From Gemmatimonadota bacterium (GTDB lineage Bacteria; Gemmatimonadota; Gemmatimonadetes; Longimicrobiales; Gaopeijiaceae), in NCBI GenBank assembly GCA_007121775.1, contig SKJY01000002.1, positions 1 through 48,538 on the forward strand: a stretch of DNA of 48,538 nucleotides, written 5' to 3'. Shown in pieces: positions 1 to 8,625 of this stretch; the stretch's first letter is position 1; every line of letters starts with the position of its first letter. The notes under the pieces were generated by a model. The model made no database searches. It saw only the letters and a program-made list of their open reading frames with translations, and had not been told where the DNA came from. The position numbers and the translations under genes were made by a program.

Positions 1-1322
1 ACCGCATCTACCGGGTGCCCGCCTCCGGCGGTGAGCCCCGACGGGTCGTGGACGGGGAGGGCGGGTTCGCGGCACCGGCCATCTCCCCCGACGGCCGCCG
101 GATGGCCTTCCTCCACACCCCCAGCTGGTACGACGCAACGGAGCTCATGGTGGTGGACCTGGGTGCCGACGGCCTCGCGTCCGGTGAGCTCCGGAACCTC
201 ACGGCAGACTGGATCTACGATCCGGGCTCGCCGATCTGGTCCGTCGATGGAAGCCAGGTGCGTTTCGTGACCGGGGTCCGCGGCAACACCCACCTCTTCC
301 AGGTGGCCGCGGACGGGGGGGTGGTGGAAGCGGTGACCCAGGGGGAGCGGACGCTGGGCTCCCTCTCCATGACCGCCGATGACCGCTTCATTGCGTACGT
401 GTCCCAGGATCCCACGAGCCCCGGCGAGGCCCACGTGGCCCGAGCCGACGGGAGCACCGAGGTCCGGGTCAGCGCCTTCAACGATGGGTGGCTTTCAGAG
501 GTGGCCATCCAGCCGGCTCGGCGGATCTCATGGACGGTGGCCGACGGGACCGAAGTGGACGGCTGGGTCATCCCACCCATGAATCAGGGCGAGGAGGGGA
601 ACCACCCCATGATCCTGAGCATCCATGGCGGACCCCACTCAGCCTACCGCACCACCTTCTCCGGGCTCTTCCAGGTCCTGTCAGGGAGCGGATTCTACGT
701 CTTCTATCCGAACCCCCGCGGTTCCACCACCTACGGAAACGACTTCAAGCAGGCCATCCATGCCGGGTGGGGCAAGATTGACGAGGAGGACTTCATCACC
801 GGGGTGCAGGCGGTGCTGGAGGCCTACCCGGACATCGACCCCACCCGCCTCGGCGTCACCGGCGGAAGCTACGGCGGGTACATGACCAACTGGCTCACCG
901 CCCGAACCGATCTCTTTGCCGCGGCGGTGACGCGGGCCTCCATCTCCCAGTGGGAAAGCCTGGCCAAGACCACCGACTCCAACCTCCCCCACCTCCCCTT
1001 CGGCGGGGCGTCGTTCGAGCAGCGGGAGCTCTTCCGGGCCCTCTCGCCCATCAGCTACGTGGAGAACGTCACCGCCCCTACCCTGGTGATCCACGGGGAG
1101 GAGGACTACCGGACCCCGCTGGGCGAGGGTGAGCAGTGGTACGGGGCCCTGCAGAAGCTGGGTGTGCCCTCGGAGTTCGTCCTCTATCCCAGGAGCGCCC
1201 ACGGCATTCGGGAGCCATGGCTGGCGGCGGACAGCCAGGAGCGGACCCGGAGCTGGTTCGAGCACTGGCTGCTGGAGCGACCGGCGGCGGCCCAGGATGA
1301 CGGGGAGGGGAGCGACCGATAA
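1..1322 (+). CDS. S9 family prolyl oligopeptidase-type peptidase (5' truncated)
   Basis: Serine peptidase of family S9 that hydrolyses short peptides, probably secreted or periplasmic like most homologues. The reading frame is open from the first bases of the window, so the N-terminus lies outside; the listed GTG start at base 15 is not a real start. The visible N-terminal ~170 residues contain WD40/TolB-like beta-propeller repeats (for example 'AISPDGRRMAFL'). The C-terminal alpha/beta hydrolase domain holds the triad: nucleophile Ser in 'GGSYGGYM' (~285 in the visible frame), Asp in 'HGEEDYRTP' and His in 'SAHGIREP'. It ends in a short acidic tail. No same-strand neighbour follows closely. 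The family call is firm; the substrate is unknown. Confidence 0.93.
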   Translation, partial: RIYRVPASGGEPRRVVDGEGGFAAPAISPDGRRMAFLHTPSWYDATELMVVDLGADGLASGELRNLTADWIYDPGSPIWSVDGSQVRFVTGVRGNTHLFQVAADGGVVEAVTQGERTLGSLSMTADDRFIAYVSQDPTSPGEAHVARADGSTEVRVSAFNDGWLSEVAIQPARRISWTVADGTEVDGWVIPPMNQGEEGNHPMILSIHGGPHSAYRTTFSGLFQVLSGSGFYVFYPNPRGSTTYGNDFKQAIHAGWGKIDEEDFITGVQAVLEAYPDIDPTRLGVTGGSYGGYMTNWLTARTDLFAAAVTRASISQWESLAKTTDSNLPHLPFGGASFEQRELFRALSPISYVENVTAPTLVIHGEEDYRTPLGEGEQWYGALQKLGVPSEFVLYPRSAHGIREPWLAADSQERTRSWFEHWLLERPAAAQDDGEGSDR

Positions 1323-1510
1323 GGCTGAGGAGAGGCTGAGAGAGATTCCCGAAGAGATTCTCGAATAGAGCGCGGTGGGTCCGGGGTGCGGTCGGCTCGC
1401 TCCCCGGGCCCGCCGCGATTTCCTTGAGGGGAGATGGGCTGGCCGGGAGACATGGGCCCCTGCGGACCTGTCGGAGAGGTGCGGCGTGACCGGCGCTCCG
1501 CCACGCCCTC
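1323..1510. other. Intergenic region between convergent genes
   Basis: 188 bases between the S9 peptidase and the end of the YhbY gene. I see no convincing ORF and no hairpin with a U-tract here. Confidence 0.5.
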
Positions 1511-1810
1511 CTAACGGCCCCTTCCGGCGTCGTCTTCCGGGAGGGGGCGATGGAGGACCAGTGTCCGACCGATGACCTGGACCACCTCCACCCCTTCCAC
1601 CCCGGCGCCTACGGCATCCGCCGCTTCACGGGGGGTGAGGTCCGAGGTATCCAGGACCTTCACCTTCAGAAGCTCCCGGGTATTGAAAGCCTCCTCCAGT
1701 GAGGTGGTGAAGGCGTCGCTCACCCCCTCCGAGCCCACCTGCAGGATAGGCTTGAGGGGATGGGCCTGGGAGCGAAGTCGGGCCCGCTCCTTCGAGGTGA
1801 GTCGACTCAT
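1511..1810 (-). CDS. yhbY: YhbY-type CRM-domain RNA-binding protein
   Basis: Small protein of 99 aa made almost entirely of one CRM (CRS1/YhbY) domain. It begins 'LTSKERARLRSQAHPLKPILQVG', as family members do, and continues with a KV-rich strand and 'VQVIGRTLVLHRP' near the end. YhbY homologues bind pre-50S ribosomal particles and assist assembly in the cytoplasm. The usual GxxG-like loop region is represented by 'VGSEGVSDAF'. Its start overlaps the tspO stop by ATGA, so it is the last gene of a four-gene minus-strand set. The acidic C-terminal 'PEDDAGRGR' lies beyond the domain. Confidence 0.92.
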   Translation of the reverse strand: MSRLTSKERARLRSQAHPLKPILQVGSEGVSDAFTTSLEEAFNTRELLKVKVLDTSDLTPREAADAVGAGVEGVEVVQVIGRTLVLHRPLPEDDAGRGR

Positions 1811-2283
1811 GGCTGATCCGGATTCAGTCGCCAGATGGTGTAGGTGAGGAAGGCGGCAAAGCCCACCCAGAGGACGTACGGAAGCACCAAGAGCCCCGCC
1901 AGTGTCCGGACGTCCCAGAATGCCACGGTCATGGCGAAGACGGCAGCGAAGAGGAGAAGGGCCTCCCAGAAGGCGGCCTTCAGGTTCTCCCGTCCGAAGA
2001 AGAGGTAGGACCAGAGGGCGTTGAGGCCAAGCTGCAGCACAAAGAGGCCCAGGGGCAGGAGTCCACCGATCACACCGGTCTCACGCCAGACCAGCCAGGC
2101 CGCCACCGACATCATGATATAGAGGAGGGTCCAGACAGGGGGGAAAAGCCACGAGGGTGGGTTCCAGGACGGCTTCCGGATCTTTTCGTAGTACCACTCC
2201 CCGGGCCGGAAGAAGGCGCCTGAAGCGCTGGCCAGAAAGCTGAGGGTGACGAAGACGGCCAACGCTACCAGCGATTCGATCAT
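1807..2283 (-). CDS. tspO: TspO/MBR family membrane protein
   Basis: Integral membrane protein of 158 aa with five predicted helices, typical of TspO/MBR. It has the family motifs 'FRPGEWYYEKIRKPSWNPPSWLFPPVWTLLY' (first loop and second helix; quoted in part as PSWNPPSW and FPPVWTLLY) and 'QLGLNALWSYLFFG'. TspO proteins bind tetrapyrroles and sterols, and in bacteria are linked to porphyrin and stress responses. I chose the ATG at 2283 over the ORF-track start 25 codons upstream because it overlaps the previous gene's TGA (ATGA) and leaves a normal-length family member. Neighbours give no clear functional link. Confidence 0.93.
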   Translation of the reverse strand: MIESLVALAVFVTLSFLASASGAFFRPGEWYYEKIRKPSWNPPSWLFPPVWTLLYIMMSVAAWLVWRETGVIGGLLPLGLFVLQLGLNALWSYLFFGRENLKAAFWEALLLFAAVFAMTVAFWDVRTLAGLLVLPYVLWVGFAAFLTYTIWRLNPDQP

Positions 2284-3062
2284 CTCGGATCCAGTTGAAT
2301 GACCCCATGGAACTCTACCGCGACTCGTCCGCGGGCATCCTCGGTCCCCACAACCCACACCAGCATCCCGGTCTGGATCCCAGTGCTGGGCATGCCCATG
2401 AGGACCAACTCCTCGTCGGTACTCCGCTCCCGGAGGATCCAGTCACCTGAAGCTCCTGCCTCCAGGACGCCGACCCGAGGCTCTCGGCCCTCGATCTCCA
2501 GGAGTCGGTAGTCCATCACCTCCATGCCGGGGCCCACCGGGCTGGCGGCCCGGCGCCCCCAGACCTTCACGGTACCACCGGCCAGGGAGCGTAGCTGTTG
2601 AGCGAGAACTCCGGTCAAGCCCACTTCCTCCTCACCCTCTGGAAGGAGAACAGCGGTGGGAACCGTCCCGGTCCCCGTCACCCCCACCACTCCCCGCAAC
2701 GTATCGATCTGAAAGTCGAGAGTATCGGTGGCCAGGGGAATCTCGGGTCTCTCCCGGGCAGGGAGCTCCCTGTGGGCGGATTCCTCAGGCTCCATGGACG
2801 GTGCAAACGGGAGAGTGTCTACGGTGTCGGCAGTTGGGGGGACCCCGCGGGGCTCCCGGGGTTCCAGCACTACGCCGGAGGCACCCCGGGGTGCATCAGG
2901 GGCCACCGCCTCCACTCCGGCATCCTCAGGGGCATCGCCTGTATCAGCGCCGCATCCCGTGAAGATGAGCGCGGTCGCCATGAGGACCGGGACGGCGGCG
3001 GCCCTGCGTGCGAGATCCCATGGACGGAGGCTGGGACAGGTGATGTCGCCGACGGGAGTCAT
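2280..3062 (-). CDS. Hypothetical lipoprotein with OB-like C-terminal half
   Basis: A 260-aa protein I do not assign to a named family. Residues ~18-37 form a signal peptide ending in the lipobox 'LIFTGC', so it is probably lipidated and exported. A Pro/Glu/Asp-rich linker follows, with repeated 'EPREPRG'-type stretches. The C-terminal ~140 residues are beta-rich ('GVVGVTGTGTVPTAVLLPEG', 'MLVWVVGTEDARGRVAVEFHGV') and look like two small beta-barrel or OB-type units; that is inference. It overlaps both neighbours by ATGA (upstream metallopeptidase, downstream tspO), so it is co-transcribed with an extracytoplasmic peptidase. Confidence 0.75.
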   Translation of the reverse strand: MTPVGDITCPSLRPWDLARRAAAVPVLMATALIFTGCGADTGDAPEDAGVEAVAPDAPRGASGVVLEPREPRGVPPTADTVDTLPFAPSMEPEESAHRELPARERPEIPLATDTLDFQIDTLRGVVGVTGTGTVPTAVLLPEGEEEVGLTGVLAQQLRSLAGGTVKVWGRRAASPVGPGMEVMDYRLLEIEGREPRVGVLEAGASGDWILRERSTDEELVLMGMPSTGIQTGMLVWVVGTEDARGRVAVEFHGVIQLDPR

Positions 3063-5530
3063 CGGATACGCACCACCCAGAACTGCATGAAGCCGGGGAG
3101 GTTGCCGTCAGAGCCGCTCCGGGCGGTGATGGCGAAGGGTTCATGGCCCGAGAAGCTACCGACCAGGTGGTAGAGGTTCGAACCTGCGGCTACCGTGGTC
3201 TCCCGCTCGAACGACGTGAAGTTGCTCCGAGGTGGATTAAGGCGGGCTTCCTCGATGAGCCGCTCCTCCACCCCGCGAAGATCCCACGAGGGGAACTGGA
3301 GCAGCGGATCTCCCCCGGAGACCCGCCCATCGGTGTAGAGACTCGCCGCCCAGTAGGCCATGAGGGGGCGTACTTCCCGCCCCAGCGCCTCCTGGAGGGT
3401 GAGGAAGCCGGATCGCGGCGACTGGATGATCCGGCGCTGGAACTCCTGGGGACCACCCACCTCGTGGGAGAAGTGGTCGGAAAGCCACCGCAGGAACGAC
3501 CAGGACACCCCGTACGCGATGCGGCCGGAGATGCAGGGGTCCGGGTTGTCCACGGCCAGCCAGCCGCACCCCTCAGGTGCGCCCGGTCGCTGCGGGAGTG
3601 GATTCCCACCGGCCTCGTTCCCCTCCCGGCCTGCGAACCCGTAGAACACCGCCAGGTCAACGAAGCCGTTCAGGTACCAGGCATTGCTGGTAGGCGAGGC
3701 ATCGCTACGGAGCGCCACGGCGCCGCTGAGGTTGCGACGAGGAGCGTTCCCCGTGTAACTGTGCCCCACCACCTCCTCCGCCAGGGTGGCCTGACCTTCC
3801 AGGAGCCAGATGGCCTGGGATCCCTGGGCGTTGCCCAGTTGGAACCGTCGACCGAACTGGATGATGTGTGTGGTCTCATGGGCCAGGAGGACCGGCGCAT
3901 CCCGACGGGCGGTCTCCCGGGTGTACACCCGCGTCTCGCCGGCATTGTCCTCGATCTCGCCTTGGGGATCGGGGGCCTTGGCGTAGTAGAATTCTCCACC
4001 GTTGGCACCGGGGCACTGATCCGGGAAGAAGTCCGATGAGACCACAAAGCCCAGGGTATTCCTGGACATCTCATTGACCTTCCGGCTCACCACAATGACG
4101 ATCCGTCCGTTCCCGTCGATGTCGGTAGGGGCGCCGAAGTGGTCCTGGAGTTCCGCGTAGATCCGGTTGTCGAACTCGTCGGAGAGGCGGTCGAAGTCCG
4201 CGGAAATGAAGCCGTCGGCCGGGTTGTTCACATCCTCTACCCAGATGGAGCGCTGCCCCACCCGCCGCACCACAGCCCGTATGTCAAAGCCGTTCTGGCA
4301 GACGTTGCGGTTGATATCGGGGACCTTGAGGGAGACGGTGTCCCCCACCTGACGGCTGGCGGACACCCGGGCCACCGTGTTGGCGCCCTGGGTCGTGGCG
4401 GCAAAGCGACTCAGGACATCTGAGGCACCCCCGGTGGCTGCCAGCACTGGCTCCATGGAACGGGCCTCCACCTCCCGGAGCCCGGGCTTGGTGGCCCGAT
4501 GCAGCCGCCAGCGCTCCGCATCTGCCGCCGAGGTGGGGCCATGATCGTGATGGTGGTGGTCGTGGATGAGGTGTTCACGCTCCCCCCGAGCCGGCGGGAG
4601 TCCCGAACTGCCACTCAGGTGAGCCGTAGCCTGGGACCGGAAGGAGGCGGCCATCGTGACGGGGGCGGCACCGGCGAGGGAGTGCCCTGCGCCGCCGGCA
4701 AGTGCGTCGGCTGGCGCGGCGCCACCTCGGAACCCCTGGAGTCGCACGGTGGTGCGGGTGGCCGCAGTCCCGGTCGTGGACTGTACCCCTACCAGATACT
4801 CGGCGCCGGAACTGCTCCCATCCAGGATCAGACAGAAGTCGGCCGGGGAGGTGACCAGCCTCAATTCACCCCGGGTCATGGTGTCTGTGCGGCCAGGCTC
4901 GAAGGGGTGAGGGAAGGGGAGGCTCTCCTCCCGGCTCGCCTGCACAGTGACGGGCGCCGTCCCGGCGGGGCGGCAGACGACGTCGGGAAGGCGGATCCGG
5001 AGTTGTAGCGGGGATGCCTCGAGAACCTGGACGGGTACGCCGTGGATCCGGACCGTATTTCCCGCCGGGTTTGGGGCGAAGTTCTCCCCGGTGATGACCG
5101 CCTCCTGCCCGGGCTCGAGCACCTCCGGTGTGATGGAGGTGATAACGGCGGACTCCACCACAGTGAGAGTGATTTCGCCGGAAGCCCCACCGGCTTCGGC
5201 CATGATCCGGGCCTGCCCCAGTGCCATCCCTTCCACCTCGCCGGTGTCCGTGACGCTGACTACGGTGGGATCGGAGCTGGACCAGTTGATCTGGACCCCC
5301 GAAAGCGTCTCTCCCGCCGCATCCCGCAACCTGGCCTGGAGTTGAATTCGCTCCCCCACCCGGATCCGGTCTGCCTCCGCTGAAACCTCCACTGTGGTGA
5401 CCTGGGGTCCCGTGGGGCTGTCGCTGCAGCCGGCCACTCCCAACATGAGGCCCATGAGAGGGAGGAGGCCCCAGAGGAGGATCCGCAAGCGATGGTTTGC
5501 CCCGAAGGAAGGGGCACGGGAGGAGATCAT
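3059..5530 (-). CDS. M30-like zinc metallopeptidase lipoprotein with Ig-like and IPT domains
   Basis: An 823-aa exported protein. The ATG at 5530 gives a classical lipoprotein signal ending 'LGVAGC', so the 29 codons before it in the ORF track are ignored; no strong Shine-Dalgarno is visible. Order of parts: lipobox (~30), BIG2/Ig-like domain ('VTTVEVSAEADRIRVGERIQL', 'WSSSDPTVVSV'), IPT/TIG domain ('ITSITPEVLEPGQEAVITGENF'), a linker with a His-rich run ('HDHHHHDHG'), then a peptidase domain with 'LLAHETTHIIQFG' near residue ~550. This HExxH and the downstream 'WLLEGQATLAEE' resemble hyicolysin-type M30 peptidases. It probably cleaves proteins at the cell surface. It heads an overlapping set with a lipoprotein, tspO and yhbY. 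Confidence 0.85.
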   Translation of the reverse strand: MISSRAPSFGANHRLRILLWGLLPLMGLMLGVAGCSDSPTGPQVTTVEVSAEADRIRVGERIQLQARLRDAAGETLSGVQINWSSSDPTVVSVTDTGEVEGMALGQARIMAEAGGASGEITLTVVESAVITSITPEVLEPGQEAVITGENFAPNPAGNTVRIHGVPVQVLEASPLQLRIRLPDVVCRPAGTAPVTVQASREESLPFPHPFEPGRTDTMTRGELRLVTSPADFCLILDGSSSGAEYLVGVQSTTGTAATRTTVRLQGFRGGAAPADALAGGAGHSLAGAAPVTMAASFRSQATAHLSGSSGLPPARGEREHLIHDHHHHDHGPTSAADAERWRLHRATKPGLREVEARSMEPVLAATGGASDVLSRFAATTQGANTVARVSASRQVGDTVSLKVPDINRNVCQNGFDIRAVVRRVGQRSIWVEDVNNPADGFISADFDRLSDEFDNRIYAELQDHFGAPTDIDGNGRIVIVVSRKVNEMSRNTLGFVVSSDFFPDQCPGANGGEFYYAKAPDPQGEIEDNAGETRVYTRETARRDAPVLLAHETTHIIQFGRRFQLGNAQGSQAIWLLEGQATLAEEVVGHSYTGNAPRRNLSGAVALRSDASPTSNAWYLNGFVDLAVFYGFAGREGNEAGGNPLPQRPGAPEGCGWLAVDNPDPCISGRIAYGVSWSFLRWLSDHFSHEVGGPQEFQRRIIQSPRSGFLTLQEALGREVRPLMAYWAASLYTDGRVSGGDPLLQFPSWDLRGVEERLIEEARLNPPRSNFTSFERETTVAAGSNLYHLVGSFSGHEPFAITARSGSDGNLPGFMQFWVVRIR

Positions 5531-5645
5531 GTAGGACACATGGTGATACGACGTGAAACGACACCGGCGGTGGCGGAGAGGGGCCGAATTGCCACCTCCG
5601 GAGCTATTACCGCACATTCCGGGGAGGGATCCACCAGACCCCGGC

Positions 5646-5674
5646 GTTTACTGGACCTTGCGCCCCTCTACCTT
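5646..5674 (+). promoter_or_regulatory. Weak promoter candidate for mutT
   Basis: TTTACT and TACCTT separated by 16 bases, with the mutT ATG 13 bases after the second element. The mutT start has no Shine-Dalgarno, so a very short leader is possible. Only partial consensus matches; low confidence. Confidence 0.25.
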
Positions 5675-5687
5675 CCACCATCTGCCC

Positions 5688-6194
5688 ATGCCCCCTGAAC
5701 ACCCCGACGGGCCCACCGGGTCGTCCCGGGACTCGACTCCGCCCGGGAATCCATCCGCCAATGCCCCCGGTCTGATCCCGGTGGTGGCGGCTGTCGCCCG
5801 ACGCCACGAGCGAGTCCTGGTGGCGCTGAGAAGCCCGGACCGGCGGCACGGCGGGCTGTGGGAGTTTCCTGGTGGGAAGGTCCTGGAGGGAGAAGGATTC
5901 GAGCAGGCCGTACGCCGGGAACTGGCGGAGGAGCTGGGCGTGGGCGCAAGTCTTGTAGGCGAGCCCATCTTCCGAGCCCGGGATCCGGGGTCTCCCTTTG
6001 TCATCCTCTTCATTCCGGTGACGTTGGACGGTGAGCCCCGTCCGCTGGAGCACGCCCAACTGGCGTGGCGATTGGCCGAGGAGTTGCCGGATCTCCCACT
6101 GGCCCCATCCGACGCGCGCTTCGTCCGGGAATGCCTCCTGGCGGAGCCCGATGCCCCGGACCCTCAGAACGACTCGACCCGCCGGAGCTCGTAG
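5688..6194 (+). CDS. mutT: MutT-like NUDIX hydrolase (8-oxo-dGTP diphosphatase type)
   Basis: A 168-aa NUDIX protein. It has a perfect Nudix box, 'GKVLEGEGFEQAVRRELAEELGV' (G-x5-E-x7-REL-x-EE-x-G-hydrophobic), preceded by 'GGLWEFPGG' as in MutT. The C-terminal 'HAQLAWRLAEELPDLPLAPSD' also matches MutT sanitising enzymes, which hydrolyse 8-oxo-dGTP in the cytoplasm. I prefer the ATG at 5688, because the 45 upstream codons are low-complexity and lack conserved sequence. It is transcribed divergently from the M30-like gene, and its last 31 bases overlap the end of the convergent NlpE-like gene. Confidence 0.9.
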   Translation: MPPEHPDGPTGSSRDSTPPGNPSANAPGLIPVVAAVARRHERVLVALRSPDRRHGGLWEFPGGKVLEGEGFEQAVRRELAEELGVGASLVGEPIFRARDPGSPFVILFIPVTLDGEPRPLEHAQLAWRLAEELPDLPLAPSDARFVRECLLAEPDAPDPQNDSTRRSS

Positions 6195-6802
6195 GGAAGG
6201 TCGGAATGGATCCAGCGCCCCTCCAGGTCCAGCATCCGGAGGGTTTCCCGGTCGACGCGGGCCAGGTACGCCCGGGGCGGCCCATCCGGTTGGCCGTCCA
6301 GACGCAGGACGGCGGCGGTGGGGAGCTCTTCCAGTACCCCGGGCTCCTCGCCCCAGCGGCCCACCGTCGTCAGGGTGCCCTCCCGGTCCAGGTACGTCTC
6401 CCTCAGCACATAGACCCGGGGGCCTGGCAGGAGGGTGAGCTTGGTCCGAATCCCCGGACAGTCGGCGCAGGGGAGCTGGCCCTGGAAGAAGAGGGCATCC
6501 TGGTGGACGCCCTGCTCGATTTCGGCGAATACCGCCTCCGCATCCACCTCCAGGTAGTTCCGGGTGCCGGGATCCCCAGGACCGGGCATGTCTCCGAGGC
6601 CCAGCGCCGTCTCCCGATCAGGTGCCACGATGTCCGGCACCCCGGGTCCGTCGGTGGGCGGGGGCCCATCCTCGGGGAGAACGGCTGGGACGGGCGGCGG
6701 TGGGTCATCGGTTCCGCACCCGGCCACCAGGAGCATCCCGGCCAGAAGGACGGGAGCGAGGAGCGCGTGGGTTGTCCGTGGACGCAGGGTGGAGGGCCGC
6801 AT
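6164..6802 (-). CDS. NlpE-like copper-resistance lipoprotein
   Basis: A 212-aa lipoprotein with signal peptide and lipobox 'LLVAGC', a Pro-rich linker of ~45 residues, then an NlpE N-terminal-type domain with 'FFQGQLPCADCPGIRTKLTL'; the CxxC lies near residue ~110. NlpE proteins sit in the outer membrane and are linked to copper tolerance and envelope-stress signalling. I chose the ATG at 6802, which has GAGG six bases upstream, over the GTG at 6814. The beta-barrel continues through 'VYVLRETYLDREGTLTTVGRW'. Its stop lies inside the convergent mutT gene (31-base overlap). Confidence 0.82.
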   Translation of the reverse strand: MRPSTLRPRTTHALLAPVLLAGMLLVAGCGTDDPPPPVPAVLPEDGPPPTDGPGVPDIVAPDRETALGLGDMPGPGDPGTRNYLEVDAEAVFAEIEQGVHQDALFFQGQLPCADCPGIRTKLTLLPGPRVYVLRETYLDREGTLTTVGRWGEEPGVLEELPTAAVLRLDGQPDGPPRAYLARVDRETLRMLDLEGRWIHSDLPYELRRVESF

Positions 6803-6882
6803 GGGATACCTCACTCAAGGCGAAGGGAGGGGAGCGACCCCGACACGACGCCGGAGTCGCACTCGTGCCCCAATAGAGGTGA

Positions 6883-8622
6883 TCAGAGGACCATGATCAA
6901 CATGATCCCGGCAGCGGTGGCCAGGAGAAAGACCATCATGACCGTCATGGAGACGCGAAGGGTCGTGGAAGCCGTTTCCCCGGGGGCCCCCACCTCCGGC
7001 CCTGGCCGACCGAGGATGGTGCGGGTCCAGGTGACGGGATCGAATCCCCGACGGGCGATCTTGCGGGTGGTGTCCCACGAGAAGTCTTCCCACCACTTGA
7101 AGAAGCGCTCCACCGGGACCACGGTGGTTCGCCACGCCAACTGGGCAGAGGTGCGGTAGAACCAGTCGGTGTCGAGCTGGATCTTCTGCTTTGGCTTCAG
7201 ATAGCTGGTGATGGCGAAGAAGACCAGTGCGGTGAACAGGAGCAGCTGGAAGCCCTTGGTGAGGGAGGCCACCGTGTAGGGATCGTAGTCCGGCGCACCC
7301 CCGGGGAGCATGTTGTAGAGGGGCTCCGGCCAGACGCCCAGGAGCACGTTGAGCCCCACCGCCAACCACATGGCCACATACATGTTGGTGGGGACCCGCG
7401 CCGGCTTGATGGGCTTCTTGGGCTCGCCCCCGAACCAGACGAAATAGGGTACCTTCAGGCCCACGGAGAGGAAGGTTCCCACCGAGACCAGGTGCAGAAG
7501 GAGCACCACGCCCAGGAGTCCCGCGTACTCTGCGGCGTAGATGGTGATGGGCTTCGAGATGAATCCCGCCAGGAAGGGCGCTGAGGCGATGGCGAGCCCA
7601 GCCACCACATAGATCCAGAAGACGGCGGGGAGCTGCCGGTAGAGACCGCCGAGCTGGCTCATCCGGCTCTCGCCGGTTGAGTAGATGACGGCGCCGGCCG
7701 CCATGAATAGAAGCCCCTTGTAGAGGATATTGGTGATGGCCAGGGCCACGGCCCCTTGGATCGCCAGGGTTGAGCCGATCCCAATGGCCGCAACCATGAA
7801 CCCGAGCTGGCTCACGATGTGGTACGACAGCACCCGGCGGATGTCATTACACAGGATCGCGTAGATGACCCCGTAGACCGCCATGAGGCAGCCGGCCCAG
7901 ATGAGGATGTCCCAGCCGGCGAAGCCCCGCGCCAGCGTGTACACCGCCAACTTGGTGGTGAGGGCCGACATGAAGATGGTCCCGGTCACCGTGGCCCGGG
8001 GGTAGGCATCGGCAATCCAGGCGTGGAAGGGGATCACCGCTGCGTTCACGGCGAACCCGCCCAGGATGAGCCAGGCAGCGATGCCTCCCTCGAAGGCATC
8101 GAAGGCGATGGAGCCGGTCTCGGCGATGTGCCACAGAGCTCCACCCAGGAGGAGGCTTCCGCCGAAAAGGTGAACGAAGAGGTACCGCATGGCGGAGCCG
8201 TACGCCTCCTTCGTTCCCCGGGCCCAGACCAGGTAGGCGGAGGCGAAGGCCATGATCTCCCAGAAGAAGATCAGGGTGAAGAGGTCACCGGCGAAGGTGG
8301 CTCCAAGGGTACTTCCGGCATAGAGGAGCGCCGCCACCTGCTGGCCCGTATCCCGGTTGTGGAGGGCGTAGATCCCCGCCACGAGCGTCGCCAGCGCAAA
8401 TACCCAGCCGAAAACCAGGGAGAGGCCGTCGACCCGGAGGAGTTCGAGCTGGTAGGTGGCGAAGCTCCAACCCAGGTGCTCCCCGTGCTCCAGCCCGGCA
8501 ATGACCGCCACAGCCAGAGCGGGGAAGAGGAGGAAGACCCATCCTCTCGCCCTGGCGGGCACCAGTGGGATGAGGATGGCTCCCAGGATCAGGATCAGGC
8601 CCGGGGGGATGGATTGCAGCAC
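6883..8622 (-). CDS. Mrp/Mnh-type antiporter subunit D-like protein, third copy (divergent)
   Basis: A 579-aa polytopic membrane protein of the NuoL/NuoN/MrpD proton-translocating family and last gene of the Mrp operon. Helix-5 Glu is present ('IFFWEIMAF', E122). The helix-7 position that is Lys in the two sister subunits is Asn here ('FAVNAAVIPFHAW', N193); the helix-8 Lys is kept ('LTTKLAVYTL', K224). After the core, residues ~470-579 form a soluble stretch containing 'LDTDWFYR', then a final hydrophobic helix. This C-terminal layout is typical of long D-type subunits. It sits three bases after the 95-aa small membrane protein. The role in the complex is inferred; loss of the Lys suggests altered or no proton conduction. 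Confidence 0.88.
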   Translation of the reverse strand: MLQSIPPGLILILGAILIPLVPARARGWVFLLFPALAVAVIAGLEHGEHLGWSFATYQLELLRVDGLSLVFGWVFALATLVAGIYALHNRDTGQQVAALLYAGSTLGATFAGDLFTLIFFWEIMAFASAYLVWARGTKEAYGSAMRYLFVHLFGGSLLLGGALWHIAETGSIAFDAFEGGIAAWLILGGFAVNAAVIPFHAWIADAYPRATVTGTIFMSALTTKLAVYTLARGFAGWDILIWAGCLMAVYGVIYAILCNDIRRVLSYHIVSQLGFMVAAIGIGSTLAIQGAVALAITNILYKGLLFMAAGAVIYSTGESRMSQLGGLYRQLPAVFWIYVVAGLAIASAPFLAGFISKPITIYAAEYAGLLGVVLLLHLVSVGTFLSVGLKVPYFVWFGGEPKKPIKPARVPTNMYVAMWLAVGLNVLLGVWPEPLYNMLPGGAPDYDPYTVASLTKGFQLLLFTALVFFAITSYLKPKQKIQLDTDWFYRTSAQLAWRTTVVPVERFFKWWEDFSWDTTRKIARRGFDPVTWTRTILGRPGPEVGAPGETASTTLRVSMTVMMVFLLATAAGIMLIMVL

Positions 8623-8625
8623 GGC

